This document shows, in pieces, positions 13,748 through 20,349 of a stretch of DNA of 43,348 nucleotides. The notes beneath the pieces are model-generated. The model made no database searches. It was not told the origin of the DNA and was given only the letters and a program-made list of their open reading frames with translations. The stretch lies in NCBI GenBank assembly GCA_029975745.1, contig JARKOL010000071.1, forward strand, positions 1 through 43,348, given 5' to 3'. The position numbers and the translations under genes are program-made. The stretch's first letter is position 1. The number at the start of each line of letters is the position of its first letter. Source of the stretch: Myxococcota bacterium. GTDB taxonomy: Bacteria > Myxococcota_A > UBA9042 > DTJE01.

Positions 13748-15118
13748 TCAGGCAGGCAGGAACGTCGAGGTGAAGTGCCGCAGGATCGGGGCCTCGAAGT
13801 CGAACTTCAACCCGCCGATGGCATCCCGCCCGGCGAACACCTCCAGGATCACCTCGACCAGGTACTCGATGTGGCTCTGGGTGTACACGCGGCGAGGAAT
13901 CGCCAGCCGGACCAGCTCGTTCGCGGCGCCGACGAAGCGCCCGTCCGGGTCGCGACGGCCGAACATCACGGACCCGATCTCGACGGACCGGACGCCGCCC
14001 TCCAGGTACAGCGCGACGGCCAGCGACTGGCCCGGAAACCGTTCCGCCGGCACGTGGGGCAGGAAGCGCCGCGCGTCCAGGTAGATCGCGTGCCCGCCCG
14101 CGGGCTGGAAGATCGGCACGCCGCCGGCGACCAGCCGTTCCGCCAGGAACTCGATCGACCGGATCCGGTACCGCATGTACTCCTCGTCCAGCACCTCGAT
14201 CAGGCCCTGGGCGATGGCCTCCAGGTCGCGGCCGGCCAGCCCGCCGTAGGTCGGGAAGCCTTCCGTCAGCACCAGCATCTGGCGGCAGCGGGCGGCCAGG
14301 TCGTCATCGTTGATGGCCAGGAAGCCGCCGATGTTGACCAGCGCGTCCTTCTTGGCCGACATCCAGCAGCCGTCGGCCAGCGCGAACATCTCCTGGGCGA
14401 TGGACTCCAGCGAGCGGTCGGCGTACCCCGGTTCCCGCATCTTGATGAACCAGCAGTTCTCGGCGAAGCGCGCGCAGTCGATGAAGAACGGGATGCCGTG
14501 GCGGTGCAGCACGTCCCGCGTCTGGCGGATGTTCGCCATCGACACCGGCTGGCCGCCGGCGGCGTTGTTCGTCACGGTGGTGGCCCCCAGCGGGATGTTC
14601 GCGGGGCCGACCTCGGCGATCAGGCGTTCCAGGGCGGCGATGTCCATGTTGCCCTTGAACGGGGCGATCAGCGTCGGATCCTTGCCCGCCGGATCGACCA
14701 GGTCCACGGCCCGCCCGCCGCCGAATTCGATGTTCGCGCGCGTCGTGTCGAAGTGCGTATTCGACGGAAAGACCTTGTCCGGACCGCCCAGCACGCCGAA
14801 CAGAATGCGTTCCGACGCCCGCCCCTGGTGCGTGGGCAGGATGTGCCTCATACCGGTGAGGCGTTTTGTCACACTTTCGAACCGGAAGAACGATCGGGCC
14901 CCGGCGTAGGACTCGTCGCCGCGCATCATGCCCGCCCACTGCTCGGCGCTCATGGCGCCGGTGCCGGAATCGGTCAGCAGGTCGATCAGGCAGTCCTCGG
15001 CAGGCAGCTTGAACAGGTTGTAGCCGGCCTTGCGGATGGCCGCCTCGCGCTCCTCGCGCGTGGTCATCCGGATCGGCTCCACCATCTTGATCTTGAAGGG
15101 CTCGATGATCGTCTTCAT
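13748..15118 (-). CDS. tnaA: Tryptophanase
   Basis: PLP enzyme that splits tryptophan to indole, pyruvate and ammonia. The 456 residues match the tryptophanase/tyrosine phenol-lyase fold type I family. PTHQGR and FDTTRA are near the start, NNAAGGQPVS in the middle, and the PLP lysine is in MSAKKDA (about residue 255). Tryptophanase rather than tyrosine phenol-lyase is indicated by the Asp in FDTT (Thr in the lyase), by VRSVEIGS (Ile where the lyase has the phenol-binding Arg) and by RVYTQSH. GGGGAG lies 7 bases before the ATG at 15118. It is divergent from a Crp/Fnr regulator with 198 bases between them. Indole could act as a signal, an inference from the enzyme's known product. Confidence 0.88.
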   Translation of the reverse strand: MKTIIEPFKIKMVEPIRMTTREEREAAIRKAGYNLFKLPAEDCLIDLLTDSGTGAMSAEQWAGMMRGDESYAGARSFFRFESVTKRLTGMRHILPTHQGRASERILFGVLGGPDKVFPSNTHFDTTRANIEFGGGRAVDLVDPAGKDPTLIAPFKGNMDIAALERLIAEVGPANIPLGATTVTNNAAGGQPVSMANIRQTRDVLHRHGIPFFIDCARFAENCWFIKMREPGYADRSLESIAQEMFALADGCWMSAKKDALVNIGGFLAINDDDLAARCRQMLVLTEGFPTYGGLAGRDLEAIAQGLIEVLDEEYMRYRIRSIEFLAERLVAGGVPIFQPAGGHAIYLDARRFLPHVPAERFPGQSLAVALYLEGGVRSVEIGSVMFGRRDPDGRFVGAANELVRLAIPRRVYTQSHIEYLVEVILEVFAGRDAIGGLKFDFEAPILRHFTSTFLPA

Positions 15119-15162
15119 GCAATGGCTCCCCTGGCTGGCGGCCCGGCGCCGCATCCAGGCGG

Positions 15163-15191
15163 ACTCTAGCGCGTCCGACCAAACGCAACAA
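15163..15191 (-). promoter_or_regulatory. Possible tnaA promoter
   Basis: On the minus strand TTGTTG (15186-15191) and TAGAGT (15163-15168) are 17 bases apart, with the start point about 38 bases before the tnaA ATG. The -35 match is weak, which would suit an activator-dependent promoter. No clear Crp-type palindrome was recognised beside it. Confidence 0.3.
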
Positions 15192-15316
15192 GGTGATCTA
15201 GCATGTCCCGACAGGTCCCCTCCTGGGGCCATCGCCTTCCGGAAAAGACGCCCCCGTCACTTTGGTACGGCTGTTGCAAAGATTCCCGGAAGGTCTGGCA
15301 CCGGGAGGTTCCCGCC

Positions 15317-16006
15317 ATGATGAACGGCAGTCGGCTCCACCGAGTCCCCCTGTTCGAGGGACTGACCGATTCGCAGCTGCTCCGGCTGGAGGAAGTCTGC
15401 GTCGAGGAGCAGTTCACGAAGAACCAGTACCTGTTCCGGCAAGGCGAGCCGGCCGAGTGGCTGTACGTCGTCCTGCGCGGCCGGGTCAAGCTGGTGCGAC
15501 ACGCACCGTCGGGCGCCGCGACGATCATCGAGATCTACTCGGTGGGCGACGAACTGACGGCCGCCGCGCTGGTCGAAGGCCGGGTCTACCCCGCGTCGGC
15601 GAAGACCCTGACCGACGGCGTGGCCATGAAGCTGTCCCACTACAACTTCAAGAAGATGCTTGCCGAGTGGCCCGTGGTCGGCGGCAACATGATGCGCGAG
15701 CTGGGCCAGCGCTACCGCGAGATGGTCGAGAACCTGTCCACGCTGGCGGTCTACAACGTGGAGGGCCGGCTGTGCAAGGTCATGGCCAGCCTGGCACGGC
15801 GCTACGGCATCGTCGGCGACTGCCGGGGCGTCATCATCGACCTGGCGCTGACGCGGCAGGATCTGGCGGACATCAGCGGGACCACGCTGGAGACGGCCAT
15901 CCGCACGCTGAACCGGCTGCGCGCCAACGGCCTGATCACCTGGGAGGGCAAGCGCTTCTTCATCCCGGACGTCAAGGCGCTGGACGCCGTCGTCTGCCCC
16001 TCGTAG
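15317..16006 (+). CDS. Crp/Fnr-family transcriptional regulator
   Basis: A 229-residue regulator. Residues about 10-120 are a cyclic-nucleotide-binding fold (VPLFEGLTDSQLLRLEEV, LFRQGEPAEWLYVVLRGRVKL), then the dimer helix, then a winged helix-turn-helix (about 165-220: ALTRQDLADISGTTLETAIRTLNRLRANGLI). The four-Cys [4Fe-4S] pattern of Fnr is absent, so the sensed signal is unknown. The typical cAMP-phosphate motif RPRSA is not seen. The start at 15317 has GGGAGG 8 bases upstream. Its divergent position makes tnaA an obvious candidate target, by inference only. Confidence 0.88.
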   Translation: MMNGSRLHRVPLFEGLTDSQLLRLEEVCVEEQFTKNQYLFRQGEPAEWLYVVLRGRVKLVRHAPSGAATIIEIYSVGDELTAAALVEGRVYPASAKTLTDGVAMKLSHYNFKKMLAEWPVVGGNMMRELGQRYREMVENLSTLAVYNVEGRLCKVMASLARRYGIVGDCRGVIIDLALTRQDLADISGTTLETAIRTLNRLRANGLITWEGKRFFIPDVKALDAVVCPS

Positions 16007-16084
16007 TCCCGCCTCGCGGTCACGCCCGATCCCGCCGCGACTCCCCTGCAAGCCTCGATTACCGCGGGCAGTTGAACCACTGGA

Positions 16085-16105
16085 GCCCTCCCCACGCGAA
16101 GGCGG
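16085..16105 (+). other. Small GC hairpin in the gap after the Crp/Fnr gene
   Basis: The 246-base gap between the convergent regulator and the thioredoxin-fold lipoprotein holds one visible structure: CCC-bulge-CGC, loop GAAG, GCG-GGG at about 16090-16107. No T-run follows, so a terminator role is weakly supported. Nothing else was recognised in the gap. Confidence 0.2.
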
Positions 16106-16252
16106 GGCAGATTGCCACACCGCTCCCGTTCGCCGCCAGCTCTGGGCGACATCCGTCAGATCTCCGCGGGCGAACCGGTCCGCATGCGCGCAGCGCCGGA
16201 CGATGGCAGGCAGGAATCGGGATTCAGGAAACGAGGCGGCGGGGGTTCCGGA

Positions 16253-17854
16253 TCAGTTCGCGCCGCAGCCACCGGCGGGGCCCTGGGCCGCGTCGCCGGA
16301 CAGCACCTTGCCACAGCCCTTCAGGCCCTGGTTGTAGGCGCAGAAGTTCTTCTTGATCGCCTCGGGGGCCACGCCCGAGAACTGGAACTTGTTGTTCGCC
16401 AGCCAGGTCGGGGAGGCGCCGATGCCCAGGGCCTTCGCCAGCTTGATGTCCTCGGCGTGCAGCTTGCGGCCCTTCTCGCCCGTCGCGCACTTCTCCATGG
16501 CGGCCACGTCCATCTTCAGGTCCGCGGCGCACTTCTTCCAGTCCGGGTTCCGGATGTCCTGGTTGCGGCACTTGATGAACTCGAACCACTTGTACGCCTT
16601 CGGGTACAGGTCGATCGCGCACAGCTGGCGGATGTTCTCGTCAACTTCCGGCTGGCCGTGCAGCGCCTTGAAGGTGCCGTCCGGCTGCTCGTCGGCGATG
16701 AAGTGGACCTCGAACTTGATGCCGTCGTCCTTGAACGCATCCAGGACCTCGATCATCGCGTTCTCGGCGCGGACGCCGAACGGGCACTGCGACATGACGA
16801 AGACCTTCAGGGACTTGTCGATCGCGGTGCGGCAGACCAGCTGGTCCTTGCAGGCGTCGTCATCGCAGTCCACCTTGCCGTTGCCGTCGTCGTCGATCTG
16901 GTTGTCGCAGATCTCGGCGGTCGGGTCGAACTTCGAGCCCAGCTGCAGCAGCTTGTACTGGCCCGCGTCGGTCATGTAGCGACCGATCTGCTGGTAGCCC
17001 GGGTCCTCGGCGACGATCGGGTCGAACAGGAACGCCGGCAGGTACTTGGCGCCCTTGTCGGCAACCTGCGCGTACAGCGCCTTGCCCTCGTCGGTCCCGT
17101 AGTCCAGTTCCTTGGGCTCCAGGCCCGGGAACATGCCCTTGATCTGGCCCAGGATGCGCTCGGGGAAGCACTTGGTGCAGCGCTTGTCCGACAGCACGAT
17201 CACGGGGATCTTCTTGGGCTCGGGGATGTCCTTGCAGACCTCGGGCTTCGTGGTGAACTTCCCGCAGATGGCCCGCATGAAGTCCATCTCCTGGCGCCCG
17301 CCCTGGTACTTCTCGCCGGCCAGGAACATCGTGGGCGAACCGCTGGCCTTCTGGTCCTTGGAGCGCTTGTACGAGGCGGACAGCAGGGCCTTGCCCTCTT
17401 CGCCGTCGGCGCACGCCTTGACCTTGGCGGCGTCGATCTGCGTCTCGGCGGCGCAGGCGTCGAAATTGTTCGGGATCTGGCGCATGTCCTTGTTCATGCA
17501 CAGGATCAGGTCCATGTACTTCACGGGCTCGTGCTTGATCGTACACAGGTGCAGGATGTTGCCCTTGACCTCGGAGTCGCCGTGCATCGCGGTGAACTGC
17601 CCGGGGGTGGGCTCGTCACCGATGAACTCGATCCGGAAGTCGATGTGGTCACCCATCTTCTTGAGGACCGGCGCGAAACCGTTCTCGACCTGGACGCCGA
17701 AGGGACACTGGGACATGACATGCATGACGAACTCGACCTTCTCGCCGGTCGCCGCGCCCGTCGCCTTGCCCGCCTCGCCTCCGACCTTCTCCTTGCATCC
17801 GGCCAGCGCCACGGCCGCAACCGCGACCACCAGCCATCCAGATTTCCGGATCAT
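16253..17854 (-). CDS. Lipoprotein with two DsbA/GILT-like domains and a CxxC thioredoxin-like domain
   Basis: A 533-residue lipoprotein (lipobox ALAGC, Cys at 20). Residues about 40-215 are a DsbA/GILT-like domain with active-site-like VMSQCPFGV (single Cys, CPFG). Residues about 216-315 include VLSDKRCTKCF, a CxxC thioredoxin-like site. A short Asp-rich ICDNQIDDDGNGKVDCDDDAC segment (about 325-345) resembles calcium-binding loops of MopE-type proteins. Residues about 355-515 repeat the first domain, again with VMSQCPFGV, and share further paired cysteines (LCAIDLYPKAYKWFEFIKC). Periplasmic thiol chemistry is inferred; the CPFG sites lack the second active cysteine, so peroxidase, isomerase or sensor roles are open. 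The start at 17854 has GTGGAG upstream. Confidence 0.8.
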   Translation of the reverse strand: MIRKSGWLVVAVAAVALAGCKEKVGGEAGKATGAATGEKVEFVMHVMSQCPFGVQVENGFAPVLKKMGDHIDFRIEFIGDEPTPGQFTAMHGDSEVKGNILHLCTIKHEPVKYMDLILCMNKDMRQIPNNFDACAAETQIDAAKVKACADGEEGKALLSASYKRSKDQKASGSPTMFLAGEKYQGGRQEMDFMRAICGKFTTKPEVCKDIPEPKKIPVIVLSDKRCTKCFPERILGQIKGMFPGLEPKELDYGTDEGKALYAQVADKGAKYLPAFLFDPIVAEDPGYQQIGRYMTDAGQYKLLQLGSKFDPTAEICDNQIDDDGNGKVDCDDDACKDQLVCRTAIDKSLKVFVMSQCPFGVRAENAMIEVLDAFKDDGIKFEVHFIADEQPDGTFKALHGQPEVDENIRQLCAIDLYPKAYKWFEFIKCRNQDIRNPDWKKCAADLKMDVAAMEKCATGEKGRKLHAEDIKLAKALGIGASPTWLANNKFQFSGVAPEAIKKNFCAYNQGLKGCGKVLSGDAAQGPAGGCGAN

Positions 17855-17906
17855 TTTGCTCCACCTCATTTTGAGAAGCGCGTGTCCGCCCTGGAACACG
17901 GGGCGG

Positions 17907-17935
17907 ATTCTAATCGCAAGTGGCAACAAACACAA
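17907..17935 (-). promoter_or_regulatory. Predicted promoter of the thioredoxin-fold lipoprotein gene
   Basis: TTGTGT (17930-17935) and TAGAAT (17907-17912) on the minus strand, 17 bases apart, 52 bases from the start codon. This separates the gene from the YihY gene upstream. The -10 is close to consensus. Confidence 0.5.
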
Positions 17936-17942
17936 GGTTCGT

Positions 17943-18860
17943 TTATTCCTGGGGCCCGCGGGGGCGGGGCAGGACCGCCGTGAAGCACATGGCCAGAAGC
18001 AGGATGTTCATCGCGTAGAAGGTCCACAGGATCAGCAGCAGGGGCGCCGCCAGAGACCCGTACAACACGCCGAACCCGGCGATCCGGGTCACGTAGAAGG
18101 CATAGGCGCCTCGGGCCAGTTCCCACAGCACCAGGAACAGCAGCGCCCCCGCGAGCGCGTGCAGGAACCGGGGACGGACCACGCCGGGCGCGTGCAGGAT
18201 GGCCAGGAACGCCAGGGGGACCGGCAGCCAGGCCAGCACCGTGTCCAGCAGCACCGAGTCCCGAAGCACCTGATCGAGGGTCCGTCCCTCCCAGGCCACC
18301 AGCAGCGAGTCGGCGGCCATCAGGGCGTGCTGCGCCACGAACATCACCACGACGACGGCGATCAGGACGACCGAGAAGATCACGCGTGACACCAGGTAGC
18401 GGCGATTCCTTTTTACGACGAAGATGTCCTTCATCGCGTGCTCCAGGGCGCCAAAGACCATGCTGGCCCCGAGGATCAACACCCCGGTGCCCCACAGGCC
18501 GATCTGGCCGCGGCGCGCAATCAGGGCCTGCACGACGGACTCGACCCGCTCGCCCTCGACGGGCGAGAAGCGCTGGGCCCACTGGGTCAGGCGGCCGATC
18601 ACCGCATCAATCTGGACGGATTCCGGCCCCAGGAAGTGGGCGATGTAGCCGGCGGCCGACACCAGCAGCACCACCATCGGGGCCAGGGACAGCAACGCGA
18701 AGAACGACAGGGACGCGGCGTGGTCGAAGGCGCGGGCATCCAGGAAGCGGCGCGCGGTCGCGACCATCAGTTGCCAGGCGGCCCGCGGGGTTCCCCGAAG
18801 CCGCTCGGCAACCCGATGCAGCGCGGCGCGAACCGATCGGCTGGGGGCGTCTTCCGCCAT
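17943..18860 (-). CDS. YihY/BrkB-family inner-membrane protein
   Basis: A 305-residue integral membrane protein of the YihY/virulence factor BrkB family, whose molecular role is uncertain (sometimes misnamed ribonuclease BN). The family signature is visible: FDHAASLSFFALLSLAPMVVLL (about 46-67), GTGVLILGASMVFGALEHAMKDIF, and the C-terminal YGSLAAPLLLILWTFYAMNILLL. Six or so hydrophobic spans can be drawn. The start at 18860 has GGAG 8 bases upstream; a hydrophobic-looking extension upstream in the same frame lacks a ribosome site. It follows tolB by 108 bases on the same strand. Confidence 0.85.
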   Translation of the reverse strand: MAEDAPSRSVRAALHRVAERLRGTPRAAWQLMVATARRFLDARAFDHAASLSFFALLSLAPMVVLLVSAAGYIAHFLGPESVQIDAVIGRLTQWAQRFSPVEGERVESVVQALIARRGQIGLWGTGVLILGASMVFGALEHAMKDIFVVKRNRRYLVSRVIFSVVLIAVVVVMFVAQHALMAADSLLVAWEGRTLDQVLRDSVLLDTVLAWLPVPLAFLAILHAPGVVRPRFLHALAGALLFLVLWELARGAYAFYVTRIAGFGVLYGSLAAPLLLILWTFYAMNILLLAMCFTAVLPRPRGPQE

Positions 18861-18968
18861 GGAACGGGCTCCCGGACGAAGGTGACCTCCGATCCTAGCA
18901 AGGATTGACAGGCTGAAGGAAGGCAACGCGCCGGCAGGCGTCCAGACGCGCCCCGAGGCCGCCGAAAC

Positions 18969-20291
18969 TCAGCGCCAGTCGGGCTGGGCCCAGGTATCGA
19001 CCTTGTCGGTGATCGGGAACTGGTAACGGCCATCCTGCGTCATGATCCAGACGCGCCACTTTCCGGCGCGATCCGACACGAAGGCCAGGTAGCGCCCGTC
19101 GGGCGACCAGCAGGGGTCCTTGTTGCTGCCCTGGCCCTGGGTCAGTCGGGTGATGTTGCCCGCCAGGTCCACGGTGAAGAGGTCCAGAACGAACTCGTCC
19201 ATCCCGGCGAACACGATCAGGCCGTTGGGACCGAAGCGGGGGGTGGTGTTGTACTGGCCGGCCATGGTCAGGCGCCGCTCGCCCGTACCGTCCGCGTTGA
19301 TCACGTGGATCTGGGGACGGCCGGTCCGGGACGACACGAACGCGACCCGACGACCGTCCGGGGACCAGGACGGCGACACCTCGTCCCATTCGGAGTCCGT
19401 CAGGCGCAGCGTTTCGGCGCCGGTCTCGGGGTCCAGCAGCACCAGGTCCGACTGCCCGTCGATATCGACCGAGGCCACGATCCGCTTGCCGTCGGGCGAG
19501 AACTGCGCGCCGCGGTACTCGCGATCGTCGTGGGTGATCCGCTTCTTGCCCACGTACAACTGGGGGATGCCCGGCAGGAAGGACGTGTACAGGACGCCCT
19601 TGGACGAGATCCGCGGGAACATGTTGATGGAGCCGTTCACGACCACCGTGGACAGACCCGATCCGTCCATCTCCATCGACTCGATCACCCGCTCGTGGTT
19701 CTCCTTCTTGCGCGTCACGACGATGCGCGACCCGAAGATGCCGGGGGTGCCGGTGACGGCCTCGATCACCCCGTTGGCGAACGTATGGACGGCCCGCCGC
19801 AACCCGTCGCGAGGGACGGCGGACTGGGACTGCCCCTTGACCGTCATCGCCCGCTTCTCGGTGATGTTGTACAGGCGAAACTCCAGGTCCAGCCCCTTGG
19901 CCCCCGGGGTGATGACCCCCTTGATCAGGTAGTGCGCTCCGATGTTGAACCAGGCGGGCCAGCCGGGCGTGCCCAGTCCCTCCTTGGCCGGATCGGCCAG
20001 GAACGACGCGGAGTCCAGGATCTTGAAGTAGCCGGACAGCGTCAGGTCACGGTCCAGGATGCGATTCGCTTCCTGGCAGGCCTTCTCGCCGGCGGGACAG
20101 GCGATCTCGGCGATCGCGATCGGATCCAGCGCCCGTGCCGAGGGGCCGACGACCACGTGGATCGAATCGAACAGGTCGCCGGAGTCGGGGCCTCGCGAAG
20201 ACGCATCGGGAGTCTGCGCGCTCGCTGAAGCCGCCACCGCGAGAATCGGGAACGACAGGCACAGAACGGCCCGAACCCGAAACTTGGACAT
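18969..20291 (-). CDS. tolB: Tol-Pal system periplasmic protein TolB
   Basis: TolB is the periplasmic propeller of the Tol-Pal system, which holds the outer membrane to peptidoglycan and drives its constriction at division. The 440 residues begin with a signal peptide cut after ASASA. An N-terminal domain (about 40-185, including IAEIACPAG and LSGYFKIL) is followed by the six-bladed propeller with repeated QFSPDGKRIV, SWSPDGRRVAFVSSRTG and CWSPDGRYLAFVSDR. The second of two close ATGs (20291) was chosen because GGAGG then has a 7-base spacing. The other tol genes and pal are not in the window; tolB instead follows a VWA lipoprotein gene by 58 bases. Confidence 0.9.
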   Translation of the reverse strand: MSKFRVRAVLCLSFPILAVAASASAQTPDASSRGPDSGDLFDSIHVVVGPSARALDPIAIAEIACPAGEKACQEANRILDRDLTLSGYFKILDSASFLADPAKEGLGTPGWPAWFNIGAHYLIKGVITPGAKGLDLEFRLYNITEKRAMTVKGQSQSAVPRDGLRRAVHTFANGVIEAVTGTPGIFGSRIVVTRKKENHERVIESMEMDGSGLSTVVVNGSINMFPRISSKGVLYTSFLPGIPQLYVGKKRITHDDREYRGAQFSPDGKRIVASVDIDGQSDLVLLDPETGAETLRLTDSEWDEVSPSWSPDGRRVAFVSSRTGRPQIHVINADGTGERRLTMAGQYNTTPRFGPNGLIVFAGMDEFVLDLFTVDLAGNITRLTQGQGSNKDPCWSPDGRYLAFVSDRAGKWRVWIMTQDGRYQFPITDKVDTWAQPDWR

Positions 20292-20349
20292 CGTCATTCC
20301 TCCAGGCTGCGGCCCGGGCGCGATCGCCGGGCGGGCGAGGTCGGCGCGA

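Noticed and set aside
13573-13773. Small open frame starting MKRVGRPAAGG after the orphan promoter
   Set aside because: AAGGA is 10 bases upstream, but the frame overlaps tnaA's end, lacks protein-like features, and the same bases form long stems; an RNA is the better reading.
13748-15118. Tyrosine phenol-lyase as an alternative to tryptophanase
   Set aside because: The phenol-binding Arg and the Thr that mark the lyase are replaced by Ile and Asp as in tryptophanase.
15257-15317. A sigma54-like TGGCAC element before the Crp/Fnr gene
   Set aside because: The TGGCAC is present but the partner TTGC-type -12 is not at the required distance.
16112-17983. A 623-codon plus-strand frame opposite the thioredoxin-fold lipoprotein
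   Set aside because: Leu/Val/Arg-rich shadow sequence with no recognisable fold; the minus-strand gene has signal peptide, motifs and promoter.
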